Origin: Sequoia sempervirens
Taxonomy: Eukaryota; Streptophyta; Pinopsida; Cupressales; Cupressaceae
Assembly: GCA_007258455.2 (NCBI GenBank)
Contig: VDFB02000003.1
Coordinates: 40,861,986-40,925,985, forward strand
Length of the DNA: 64,000 nt
Direction of reading: 5' to 3'
Positions 46,230 to 57,900 of the stretch are shown piece after piece. Both the position numbers and the translations under genes were made by a program. The number at the start of each line of letters is the position of its first letter. The stretch's first letter is position 1. Under the pieces are notes generated by a model. That model saw nothing but the letters and a program-made list of their open reading frames with translations. It searched no databases and had not been told where the DNA came from.

Positions 46230-46466
46230 TTACCCTGTCTAATTTTTTTGTGTGACTAATTATTTAGTCATTTTTATTTGTGTGACTAATTATTTAGTTG
46301 TTTTTTTTACTCGACGATCAAATTAGTCACTTATGATGATCAAATTAGTCATTTATTTAGTCATTTATAGTTGTGTTACAAAAAATGACTAGAATTTACT
46401 CATTTTTAGTTTTTGTGACTAAATTTTTTAGTCACGTAGTCATTTATTTACCAAATTCTACTAGTG
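46230..46466. repeat. Right subterminal repeats and terminus of the CACTA element
   Basis: tgtgactaattatttagtca twice, gatcaaattagtcattta twice, then gtgactaaattttttagtc and the inverted terminus ctactagtg ending at 46466. Confidence 0.78.
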
Positions 46467-46944
46467 GTTAGTAGATAGTCTTTGAGCTACAACTTGCTAC
46501 ACAGGTTACTCTTTGAAATCATCTTTGGGAATAACTTGGAGTCTTTTAGTTGTAAGTTGTTGTTGTTGTTGTTGTTATGTTTGAACCATCGTGGAAAGTG
46601 ATAGAAGACTTTGGGTTTCTATGGATTTTCTAAGTTACTATCATTTGCTGGTAATCGTTCTTGTTATTCTTACATCTAACAAAATTGGGTATTGGGTATT
46701 ATTGCACCAACTAGTGTTATTTAGTTTATTACTTACTGTGAATATTAAGGTCATTATTGTAACTTGTTTCCCTTATTCTAAAAAAAGAGAATATGTTGAT
46801 GGAGACATCCCCATGGATAGTTGTAGTGTACATAATCTTAGTTTAGTTTCTAGTTGGTTTAGTAATCAATAAGAAGGGAGCTTCCCCTTTATGAGAGGAG
46901 AGATTAATTTCTCATCATAGTTGTGGCTAAAACTACCATTTTGT
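46467..46944. other. Short non-coding stretch with a (gtt) microsatellite
   Basis: GTT repeated about six times at 46558-46576. ORF 46591-46872 has no recognised domain but could be degraded gypsy pol sequence lying upstream of the integrase. Confidence 0.35.
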
Positions 46945-47650
46945 AATTGTTAAAGGAATTACAAAATATTCACCCAACAAGTGTTAACACCAATGGTATG
47001 TCTCTAGCCAAAAATATTTTTAGAATGGGATATTATTGGCTCACTCTAGAAAGTGGTGCATACTATTATGTCAAAAATGCCTATCTTTTTAGAAGTGTAG
47101 GGACCTTAACCGTGCACCTTCTCAATATCTCTAGTCGATCACTACTCCATGGCCCTTTTCTACATGGGGCCTCAATCTCATTAGTAAGATAAACCCCTCA
47201 TCCTCCACTAACCACAAGTTCATCATAATTAGCATTGAGTACTTCACTAGAAGTGGGTCGAAGTTGTTCCCCTCACCTACACCACCAACCAACAAATTTT
47301 TAAATTCATCCTCCATATAATTTTTAACTATGGTGTCTCGTCTACCATTATCAATGATAATTTTAAATCCTTTAGAAACCACAAAGTGTGATCTCTCTAT
47401 GACCAATTACATATCAATAACAACTAGTCTACTCCCTATTACCCACAAGCTAATGACCAAGTTGAGGTGTCTAACAAAACCCTTAGCAAAATCCTTTAAA
47501 ATTTTCCAATCACATTGGTCATGACTAGCACCTCCAACTCAACGTCTCCATATGGGCATATAGCACTAGCATTCACATCCCTAATGGTGTCACCCCATAT
47601 TCCCTCATGTTTAGAACTAAGCCATATTGTTAATTGGTATTAAGCCACCA
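46945..47650 (+). pseudogene. Ty3/gypsy integrase fragment
   Basis: LQNIHPTSVNTNGMSLAKNIFRMGYYWLTLESGAYYYVKNAYLF matches the integrase zinc-binding region (H-x-G-x-F..T..KILRAGYYWPT), with the CHxCQ end degraded. Then GPFSTWGLNLI-x-KI, STNHKFIIISIEYFTR, a DNFKSF-like segment and STPYYPQANDQVEVSNKTL. The first catalytic Asp (WGxDxxG) is Asn, while the Asp-Asn and the final Glu (QVEVSNK) remain. Frames change several times. RT and RNase H are not seen upstream, perhaps separated by the CACTA insertion or deleted. Confidence 0.78.
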
Positions 47651-47894
47651 TCCTTAATTTTTTTTTTTACATCAACATAGATGAAGACTATAAATAGCAT
47701 AGCTCCATGAACTAAATCTTTGAGATAAGTATTTCAAGACTTAATGTGCTACATTATCTCAAAACACATCAAAATCAACTATGTTGCAACTAAAAGCACA
47801 TCAAAATAAGAAAATTTGAATTCAATGACCTTGTGCTTAAAGAGAATGAAAAGAGCACCAATCAAGACCATGAGAAGAAAGGAAATATTGATCC

Positions 47895-49199
47895 CACCAA
47901 GTGCCTATACTTATCTTCTTTGAAATAACACCACTTCTTCCAAGTCATGATGTCATTTCAAAGAGGGTCAAAATGTGGACACTAGAATTTACTCCCAACA
48001 AACATTGTTGCATTCTCATCGTGACAACACTAATCTCCAAACCTTTCATCACAATTTAATTAATTAAATAGATATTTCTTTAATAAAACTAATTCCCCTT
48101 CCAAAATTCCTATAAATTAATTGAATATATAATTAAAAAAATGATTCCCACAAATTAATTAAAAATCTTATTTTTAATTAATTTGGCTAACTTTCACCCA
48201 TCATTGGTTAACTAAATGAATTTGATTATTTAATTCATTAAACTAATCCTCTTCCATTTGTTTATTTAATTAAATATTAATCAAGTCTTGTACATTCCTC
48301 CAACACTTCAATTTAAAAATAATAAAAATTCAACCCTCACTGGAATCCAAAAACTTATTTTTGAATCTCTGCCCTTCATTAAAATCAAAGTAATCTCCAC
48401 CATCCATTTTTCTCAATCCTCGTCTTATTCATTTATGCATGTCCCAAGCCACCAATTGTATCTTGAATCTTGTTTCCCCATGCACTTGAGCTAATATTAA
48501 CCCTCCATCATTAGCTTTCAATTGGAAGCTAATAAATCCTCACCCTCTAGTTCAAGAGTTAATCTCAACCCTCCATGTCTCCATTCAAAAACCTATAAAG
48601 CCCTAATTCTAAAACTCATTTGAAAATAAGTGGAAGAAAAGCAAGTATATACTATCCAAATAGTTAGAAAAAAGAAACTGCATGTCAAAGCATTTTCACC
48701 AATAGTTCTAGAGCATATCCAAGTCATCAAAGGGAGTGTTGGTGAGTTCAGTCTTTGTGTGTTCTCAAATTGTTGTCTTACTTTCTTTTTTCTTTAGTGG
48801 AGGTGTATGCAGGTTTAGGATTAGGGGTTTGTTTTGTACCATTCCTCTTGTTTTATTCTAAATTTTGACATCCATGGATAAATTAGTGGTTGTTCAACCT
48901 TAAACCTAAACCAACAAGGTCTCAACAAATCATGAGGAAATATCTAGTTCCACACATGCAAAGGCTTGCCAACCTATCAAAATTATGTTTGCACCATATA
49001 ATTCTACCCAATTGGATTGCTATATCATTTAGAAATGGATGAAATCCTAGATTCATGGGCTAAGATTCTACCCACATGGGGTATATGAAATGGGAGGCTA
49101 CTTCAAGATGGAATTCATAGTTTTATGTCTAAAGATAACATACCTATCCATAAATAAGCCATGCGATATACTACAATGTTGCATGTGCATATTTTGGTG
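47895..49199 (+). repeat. Gypsy 3' end and LTR, copy 1 (interrupted by a MULE)
   Basis: Direct homology with 62696-64000 begins at about 47895 (ccaccaagtgcctatacttatc). A purine run caaagaggg (47961-47969) precedes TGTGGACACTAG (about 47975), the likely LTR start. Shared blocks include aataagtggaagaaaagc and attctacccacat. The LTR resumes after the MULE at 50096. By eye identity to the second copy is about 80%. Confidence 0.7.
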
Positions 49200-49339
49200 A
49201 GTTAAACAGGTTATGGGACATAATAACCCAACCAAAATAACCCATGGTCAGAATAACCTGTGGACAAAATATCCCCATAAGAATATAGAGAAAACAAATT
49301 TTATAAATTACATGTATGTCGCTAAAAAAACTTTAGTAT

Positions 49340-49741
49340 TCAAATTTTCAATGAAAGTGTCAAATTATGAGCAATGCCTCTTATATAATCTAAAATGTTA
49401 TGGTTGTCATAACCATCAACCAATCTTTTTACTCTTTCTTTGAGTTCACAGTATTTTTTCCTGCTTGGTTGCCCAATGTATCCAGCCATATATTTCTCTA
49501 TTCTATTCTCTTGGAGACTCAGTTCTTTTCTCACTACTTTGATGAATTCCCAGACTGAGTTGTGCAATGCTTGAAGCAATTCACTAAATCCTTTGTGTCA
49601 TCCTTCAATAGTATTATTGGTTATGGTAAGATCATCTTGAGTAGCTAAATAGCAATTCCACATTGTGATTGGAAACTTGGGTGATCCTTTGTTGCCTTTT
49701 CTGGTTAGTCTGCCAATCCATGTGCCTTCAAAATAATCAAC
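49340..49741 (-). pseudogene. MULE transposase C-terminal fragment
   Basis: Minus strand VDYFEGTWIGRLTRKGNKG, FPITMWNCYLATQDDLTITNNTIEG-stop-HKGF, SELLQALHNSVWEFIKVVRKELSLQENRIEKY, PSRKKYCELKERVKRLVDGYDNHNILDYIRGIAHNL. This matches the YFEDTWIG ... NN-x-VEGWH ... W-x-FI-x-LKKE ... DYLRGI-x-H end of MULE/FLYWCH-associated transposases. The single stop is TGA where Trp is expected. About 134 codons; the upstream DDE core is deleted. Confidence 0.82.
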
Positions 49742-49937
49742 TTATTCCCACGAAATTGCCTTTATTTTTATAATTATTTACCATTTTATAGGTTATTTAA
49801 TCATATTAAAGGTGTTTTACGGCTATTTTAGGGGTATATAATAGATATATGGTCTAAAAATGACCTAAATAGCCTCTATGGTGCCTCACAATCATATTTA
49901 TAATTTATTTTATGTCATTTCTAGTTTACTAGCTTGA

Positions 49938-50095
49938 TCTAAAATGACCATGGGTTATTCTGTCCATGGGTTATTTTGACCATGGGTTATTTTGTCCATG
50001 GGTTATTATGACCCTGGGTTATTTTGTCCTTGGGTTATTTTGGTCAGGTTATTCTGTCCAAGGTTATTTTGGTCGGGTTATTATGTCCTGATACC
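49938..50095. repeat. Tandem array of about ten 14-16 bp units at the MULE right end
   Basis: Unit gaccatgggttatttt with alternating gtcc/gacc starts, then shorter variants (ggtcaggttattct, gtccaaggttatttt). Inverted relative to the left terminus, which has only about four units, so the array has expanded on one side. Confidence 0.85.
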
Positions 50096-50103
50096 AGTTA
50101 AAC

Positions 50104-53100
50104 ATACATGAAATACAACCTTTCCCCAAACCTTTCATGGATTCAATTGATACCCCAACCTTGACTCTCCCTATTGGTTAGGGCCCACTTGGAAAACTAT
50201 TTCTCAAACCACATGAAAGCAAAAATTTATAATATATTTTGCATTAAAAAATAACATCAATGATGTCACTAGATGTTAACATTTAAGTGATTTACCTTGT
50301 TAAGTGCCTCCATGATAAGAGAATTTGTCAATGGGTGCCCCTTGCTCTTTGCTAGTGATGTTGAAGTTGAGCACATTGCCATTGTTTTTCTTAGCTAGGA
50401 TATTTTGTTTCTCTGTGTACATTGAATTGGGAGAATGACCAAGAGGGGGTGGTGGAGTCAAATCAAAGGGAGTGGATTGTGTCTAGTATAGTCAAGAGTC
50501 TAATTGATGGTTAAATTTGATTAATGTGGGAAACCATGATTCACTATAATTATAGCAACACCAATATAAAAAGTAGAGGTCGTACTTTGATAGGACTTAA
50601 AAGGAAATTAATGATGAACCAACTCATTATATCTCATTCCTTGAAAATTAAGATTCGTATCAATAAAATTCAAACATGAAAATTTAATTTCAACTCTAAA
50701 ATATTTTCTAAATTCTATTTTTTTCAAAATCATTGAAAGATATTTTTGTTAAATATAATTATTTTTTGAATTTAATCTACATATATTTTTAAAAAAATAA
50801 CAATGACATATTTTTAAAAATACATTTCAGTCACGAACTAGACTTTCCTCTCTCCCTATATTTTTAATTATTTTAAAATAATTTCAATAAATAATTATTT
50901 ACACTAATAATATTTTATTTATAATTATTCAAATATATCTAAACATTTATTAATCAAAAAGAAAAAATGATAATTCTTTCCTTGACCATATTAAATTATT
51001 ATTACGGAGATATTTATTGATGGTGAGTGATAGGAGATAGAGCGAGCATATGCTACCACGTGGCCCCGCGAAAAATTCCAATCTTCACTAATTCTCTACT
51101 TTCTCATTATTATGGGATTTTATGCCCGTGGAAAGCAAAGTGGAGACGACAAAGTGGGATGGAATCTTTTTATCTTATCAAAATTTAAAGATTAATTGTA
51201 TAATTATATGGATAAATGTTATATTATCCAAAATGCTTAGAATTTATAGTGCATGGCATTTTTTATTTTTATTGTTATCTTTAGTTTGTATTTTATAATT
51301 TAAAAAGAGGAAGATAATTTAATATACATTTCAGTTGTATATTGGTATAATGGATTTTATTTATTTGTTTTTGTTTATTTTGAAGAACGTGTTTTTATAT
51401 ATTGATATATTGATAAATTACATATTTTTTTATAAAGTTGGGTCTCTTATTACACTTTCTTATCCATTACATATATTCCTAGACATCCTTTAGCCTCATC
51501 CATACCTTTATGCATCTTTATATATTTATCTTATGTGCTTATTTATTATATCTTTACATACACATTTTTATATGCATGTTATCTTCTTTTATTTGGGCCC
51601 TTTCATGTGGCAACAAGTTCATGGTCACTAGATGCACTTGTAATTGCATACTCTTCCTTCACTAATTTAAATTTTAAATTAAAACTTGATTCCCTACTAC
51701 CTATATGCTTCTTGCGTAAGACCAACTAAACACAAATTTGTCTTATGTGTTGTCATGTTCTTGTATTTAAACACATTCAATGCATTCCAATGAATATCAT
51801 TCACATTACACACTTCAATTGGAGAACTAAAAAATAATGTAGATCTACATAAGCATTCCAAAGAGTATATGTTCAAAAAGTGTTTTTCTCAATTTGTACA
51901 CATTTCCATGAGTTGACCTAACATAACAGATCCCCTAACAACATAATGGCAACCATACCAAGATATTTGTAAATATTACTGACCCTATGGTACTAGAATA
52001 AGCAAAAGATGCATAGGTGGATCAAGTGAGTAAAGAAAAAATGTATACATATTTCTCAATACAACTTTGTGGGTTCATAATAGATTTGCAACCATGGACT
52101 TATCTTGATCCCTCAATTCATCCTTGGATAGAGTATGTATAAATTTATGATTCCAATGTGGATACAAGACTATTACATGTTATTCCTTTAAGTGCCTAAA
52201 TTGGAATGGGCGATGTAATGCCCCAAGCATTTTCCCATGACATTAATTGATAACAAATGGATGTACAATTTTTCCATGATACAATTACAACGCAATGTGC
52301 CACAATTCACACCTACACACTATGGAAGTCATGAATTAACACAACACTCATCGTATATGATGTCAATGCATAAAGCATGGTTGTACATGTAGAAGACTTA
52401 CATAGTATAATGTGAAAACCTCAATGCATCAACCATAAAAATGGGATATAGTTGCCTTTAGCAATGATGATCAAGTACTAGACCACAATCCATGCCTCTC
52501 ACAAATGAATAAAAAATAAATGTGAATGGAAATCATTTCCTTGTCCAAGGAAACCTAAGAATTGTCTCATCCCACAAAACCAACCAAGACACACTCACAC
52601 ATCCAAAATGGTGTGGGAATGACATCCAACCACAAGGAATTCCAAACTAGAAGGTCAAATAGTTATTTGAGTTACTATCTTGACCCAATCTTGTAAGACA
52701 CTACCAATTTCCTCTTGAGGCATGGAATCCAACACAAAAGAAAGCCTAAGTCACAAGGAATATAAAGTATTGCGAAAATAAGATGATAAGCATATAGGGT
52801 AGACCTTAGTGAACAACTTTAGCTTAAGTATTTTATTTGTAAATAGTTGACAACTATCCACTATTTTAGGATTCAACTTTTTACCGATGCAAATCACCCC
52901 TTTCCAAAATAGGTGATTTTGGATAGTGTATAAGCCTGAAATACATTATAATATTCTCAAAGGATGAAAATTTAATTTAAAATATGTCCAATGATTACTC
53001 AACGGGATTATTAGCATACACACCCCTAAAAATAAAGGTATAATCCCCAAGGTCATGAACCAAGATCAAAATTCAAAAGAATAAAAGCATGGCTAAGCCA

Positions 53101-53620
53101 ATGCTTATCTATACACCCAAACACTATAAAAGGAACACACACCTTGAATTAAGTGTTTTTTAAAATGGTTTGATTCATTAAAACCTTACACAACAAGATC
53201 AAAATAGTCCATATTATAAATTGATAAACATCAATGATTCAATTATGACCAAAAAAATATATTCATCATTGATGTACTCTCCTTTCAATTTGACAAGGGA
53301 AATACATGAAACATACATAACAAATAATCTATAGGGATATAATCAATTATAACCCAATAATGGTTATAACATGAACATCACATCATAATAAGAATGTTTC
53401 AAAATAACAATTATCACTTCAACTATAATTGCAAACAAAGCTTAAATACCATAATTAGAACTTACACATCATAGTGAATCCTTCCCAATATGTGCTATAA
53501 AATTAACTCTAATAACAACATAAAGAAAATACAATGTAATGGTCCTAATCCCAAACATGGATTATAAAATTTTGAATTAATAAACTTTCATAATATACAA
53601 AACAAATTGTAATAAAGGAT
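50104..53620. other. AT-rich sequence with no supported gene
   Basis: 50104 to roughly 50200 is likely the rest of the gypsy LTR. The remainder has no domain-bearing ORF. A G-box-like CCACGTGG sits at 51056-51063 in a short CG-richer patch (51030-51170), which could be a small promoter or the end of an unknown element. Confidence 0.3.
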
Positions 53621-53929
53621 GTGGGCATGATGAGCAATGGGAGCAGGAGGTTCAAACTTGATGGTGATGGTGTTGAGGAAGGAGAGGGTGATGAAGATGG
53701 CGATAATGACTTTGGTAGATTCAATGGTGATGAGGATGTTTTCTATAGTGCCTTTGCTAAAGAATGGCCCTATAATTGGGACTTAGAGGAGGATGAATGT
53801 TTGTGGCATATGTGTCTAGAGGTACAAAGGCAAGTGCAAGTGTATCAAGAGGATTATTCTGGCAATTCTATGACTAATGCTCACATGGTGGCTCAAGATA
53901 CTAAGGGTTGTTCAAATTTTGGGTTATAA
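53621..53929 (+). pseudogene. Acidic ORF upstream of the LINE ORF1 remnant, unrecognised
   Basis: 102 codons, Asp/Glu/Gly-rich start (GVEEGEGDEDGDNDFGRFNGDED), then AFAKEWPYNWDLEEDECLWHMCLEVQRQVQVYQ. No domain is recognised. It may be part of the N-terminus of the following LINE ORF1 or an unrelated remnant. Confidence 0.3.
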
Positions 53930-53939
53930 AAGGGTTTTC

Positions 53940-54965
53940 TTTCCCCCAACATCTATTCCTCCTTCTAGGCCTCTATCCCTTCCTATTGGTAAATCTCCTA
54001 GAGTTGGATTTCCTCTCCCCAATGTTGAGAGTTTGCATGGACATTGTATAGGGAATGTTGTTTCCCCCCATTCCCCTTCCTCTATTGTTTTCTATGAGTT
54101 GGGTTATGTGTTTCCATCGAAGGATGGGTTTGTTCTTGGTCGAGGCCCTACTTCTTTTGGATTTTCACTCAATGTTGATGCTTCTTTGCTTGAAGCTAAG
54201 GAAGAAGATTCTACTAGGCCTTTGTCTACTTTGTCCATGGGTCCTTATGTTGATCCTTCTCCAGATGTTTCCTTTCCATTTATGGTTCCAATGTTGGGTA
54301 ATGTTATGCCTTCTGCATTAGATGGCACTTACCTCTTATTAAGGGTTCATGATGCCTTAGTTGAAAAAGCTTCTACCTACTTGGTGAATGCTCTCATCGG
54401 TAGGTTCTTTGAACCCCATCTAAATGTTGAATGGTTTTTTTCTTATTCTCTTTTCAATCCCTTGAGGAGAGTAAATTTATTTTACAAGGAGAGCCTTGGT
54501 TTTTTCACATGTTTTTCCTCCTTTTGAAAAAATACTTTTGGTTTTGATGTTGCTAAGGAAATTCCTAATTGGGTCCTTGTTTGGGTGAGGCTTGCAATGC
54601 TCTTATTGGAATATTTAGATAAAGATATATTAAGTGGTATTTTCCTGACTTTTTGTTCATGTGGATATTGGTAAGGTGATGCAAAAATCCATTAAGGTTC
54701 ATTCCAGATTGGTAGTCATGGATTATATTATCCACTAAGCCCTCTTCCTTGGTTTTCTCTCACTTTCTTAAAGCTAGGCATCATGCCCTTTCATGCCAAG
54801 ACCTCATTGTTTTGCAATCCAACACTAGGAATTCAGTGTTGAGGGATGTTGGAAATTATTTGGGCTTCATAGATGTAAGCCTTGCTACTAAATCCAATGG
54901 ATTTTCCTTGATGGAAAATAAATTTTCTAAGCATCGTTTGTTCTTGGGTCTTCTTTATATTTTGA
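53940..54965 (+). pseudogene. LINE ORF1 (DUF4283) remnant
   Basis: The frame from 53940 reads a Pro/Ser-rich leader, then STYLVNALIGRFFEPHLNVE. The next frame continues NGFFLFSFQSLEESKFILQGEPWFF-like at about 54430-54500, then FDVAKEIPNWVLVWVRLAMLLLEYLDKDILSGI, DIGKVMQKSIKVHSRLVVMD and VLRDVGNYLG-x-FIDVSLATKSNG. That is the DUF4283 nucleic-acid-binding domain of plant L1-type LINE ORF1 in order. Several frameshifts; no ORF2 endonuclease or RT follows. Confidence 0.72.
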
Positions 54966-57900
54966 TATAATTTTGGACTATGCTTGTGTGGAAGCTTCTT
55001 CTTTGATTGAGATTGGTTCTTCCAAGAATATTAATCCGAACCATCTAGGAAAAACTCCAATCCAGAGCTCCTTGATTAGGTTTGGCTTCAAAATGCCATT
55101 ATTAGTTTCATTCCACCTTGTCTAATTGTATTTTGTCATGTTATCTTGTAGCTACTTGCAATCATGTTCTTTTATTGGTTTTGTTGTGGCTAGTAGTTCT
55201 TTGCCCCACTCCTTGTGAGACTTGTTTTATTTTCCTCTTTGGTTGTTTAGGTTTTTGTATTCCTTTATGGTTCCATTTTGATTGTACAAAGGTTTGGTCA
55301 TTTTCAAAATCTATGTTTACCTTAATCAAAACATTGTAATAAATGATCATAAGGTCGTAATTTATAAATCTTCTAAGACACACTCACAAAAAATAAAGTA
55401 ACTAAATATTCACACATACCAACGATAACTCAAACATATAGTTTGCAAGTAAAGCATACATGAGAGATACATAATCATGAATCAATGCATACACATAGAT
55501 ATCACTTAGATATCACTAGCATTGATTGTATACACATAATTTGATGAAACAAGAAGGAAGAGAGAGTTAGCCTTAGGATGGTGGAGTGTTAATGCTCAAC
55601 ACTATGACCATGTAGATGTTGAGGAGCGTGCTCCCATCTACAATCACTATAAGATTGTGATAATTCCCTACATTGTCATTCCATAAATCCATAATGGGAT
55701 GTTTGGTACTAGAGTTGTACTAGACCTACCCTAGTTCTCATTCCTACAAAGAAAACAAGGACCAATTTACAAAAAAATGGTCTTCATGCAAAAAATGACA
55801 TAAAATGACACATGTCAACAAGCCAAAGGGAATCTCATTTCCATGGTAGGTCAATTTGATTTGCAAAATACAATGCACAAACAAGGTGTAAATTTTAAAA
55901 ATCATTTTTTAAAGAAAATTCAAGAACCATGCAAAACACTAAATCCTCCATTGATGATCCTCAAAATTCTTCAATATTTAAACTTCAAATTTTAAAAAAT
56001 TGAAAACACAAATTTTAGCACAACCACATGAGGAATATAGTTTTCACATCACATGCAAATTTTGAATTTTTTTCCATAATTGTATCATAAAATAATTTAT
56101 AAAAAAAATCTACAACAATAAATTTTTCAACACAATAATTTACCAATTCAATTGTAAATTGACACTTAAACTAAATCATTGCATATTTTAAAATAAGAAT
56201 ACCTTTAGTATGGCAACTCATACCAATGAAATTTTGTATCTTCAAGAAACAATGCATACAACCCTTGGTAATCCTCTTCAACTCCTCAATTCAATCTCCA
56301 AGCCACAAGAGAGTATCCAAGTTATCTATTGAAAATATGTGAACTCAAAGATAATTAAGGAAAAGAGGGAGAGCAATAAAAAACAAACAATCCTTTATAA
56401 ATGCACTCACTTTCCCCTTTTGTCAAAAACCCTTTTTTTCTAAAAATAATTGTTATCCCATTTGGCATTGAAACAAGTTATTTTATAAAATGGGTATTTT
56501 ACACATTTGGACTAAATATTTTGTAATGGAAAGAAAATTTTCATTTCAAATATTAATTTATTCCTATAGGTAATGAATTTTATAACAAACTATATAATCC
56601 TTTTAATTTCCTTTTTTATCGCTAATAATATAAAAAATATATTCATTATATCACTAACTATTTAACTCTCACATGGATATTTTCAATTGGATCTATGGTG
56701 GGTGATGGAATCTCATGGTAAAGAATCTTTTTTTTTTTGGCATTGGTCATGTGTTTTATTTGTATGTTGGTGACCTAGAGCTCCTATTTGGCAATATGTG
56801 ACTCTCCTCTTGCATGGTGGTTATGTTCCTCTTCCTTGTGGTCATGTGTAGTGAAAGGGTGTTCATATTGGGTGGGTAATTTTGGCACCCTAGTCACATG
56901 GGAGAATACCTACTATTTGGACTAAAATATGGAATGCTTATGTTAGGTTCATGGTTTCGGTCCTTGGTTACATGAAAGCATTGTATGATTAGCCACCAAT
57001 TTCTTGTGGATTGTGAATTTGGTATACTTTATTTTTGTTAGATTTTGGACATGTTTCCTCTATTTTATTGTAAGTTATGGAATAGTTCATTCTACGACTT
57101 GGATGCTCTTGTATAACTTGATTCCTTTGTAGGTTTTGCAGTTTTTAAAAGGTCATGAGTTTTTAGATCTATGATATTCCATTATTTCAAATGAAATATT
57201 TGATGGTGTCCATTGGTGTGAATGTCTAGATTTTAAGTGATTTTAGATTTACAGAGATATGGTTTTTTAAGTTTTACATGTAAACAAAATTATGTGGTAT
57301 GTACATTTGTGGAAAGATTGTGTTCAAACTCTTAGATTTTTTTGGATTAAAAAAAGTACATATTTGTAGGATACTTGGTGGGTTCTTATTGATATATGGG
57401 TACTCTTATATGGATTTCTTTGGAAAATCAATTCTAGCATTGATTTTGTTGTTTGAGTCTTGGAAATCTACATGTTATACCTAGTTGCCTCTATTTTGCA
57501 TGAAACTAATGTGGTGTTGAATCTATTCATTCAATTATTTGACACTGGAGAAATAACTATCTATTTGTCCTTTGATATGTTACATGTGTGCAAATATTGT
57601 AAATTGTCTGATGTGGATTTATTTTGGTGTGTTATTGTTGGTCACCTTGATTACACTAGTATAGTTATTTTAATAAGACAAAAAAAAGGTTTTGGAGTAC
57701 TTGATATATTTTTTCTTTAGAATTTGTAGCAATATCCTATGGTGCAAGAGAATCTCTATTCACTTTTAGTAGAGTTTTGGAAATGGTGTTGGTCATGATG
57801 TCATGCATAGCTCAGTATAACTTTCAATGAGATATTTGTGTAGTTGCATAGTGTGTTCTATCTTATTTGTTGCAAGATCCTAGTTCTAAGCTATTGTTTA

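Larger units (their letters stand above)
38014..46466 (-). mobile_element. CACTA (En/Spm-like) DNA transposon carrying host gene fragments
   Basis: The right end on the minus strand reads CACTAGTAGAATTTGG, then TAAATAAATGACTAC (end at 46466). The left end reads AACTACTAAAAATTC near 38014 and shares ATAAATGACTAC at 38044-38055, so the termini are inverted. Both ends carry clusters of TTTAGTCA / TGACTAAA motifs, like CACTA subterminal transposase-binding repeats. The left CACTA is mutated and no 3-bp target duplication is visible, so that boundary is approximate (38014-38026). The interior holds PPR repeats, cyclin B exons and unknown exon-like pieces; I did not recognise a TNPD-type transposase. 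Probably a non-autonomous gene-capturing CACTA. Confidence 0.7.
49208..50095 (-). mobile_element. MULE-like DNA transposon, 888 bp deletion derivative
   Basis: Flanked by identical AGTTAAAC at 49200-49207 and 50096-50103 (8-bp duplication; bases beyond differ, so 9 bp is not met). Inverted termini: left AGGTTATGGGACATAATAAC, right on the minus strand GGTATCAGGACATAATAACC, remaining alignable for about 65 bp (CCAAAATAACC, CAGAATAACCTG). The right end is a tandem array. The interior encodes the C-terminus of a MULE transposase on the minus strand. The catalytic part is gone, so it is non-autonomous. Confidence 0.88.

Noticed and set aside
49200..50103. hAT element, suggested by the 8-bp duplication
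   Set aside because: Internal protein matches a MULE transposase end and the termini are long with repeats, unlike short hAT termini.
51056..51063. G-box CCACGTGG as a gene promoter
   Set aside because: No coding region follows; one 8-bp palindrome is weak evidence.
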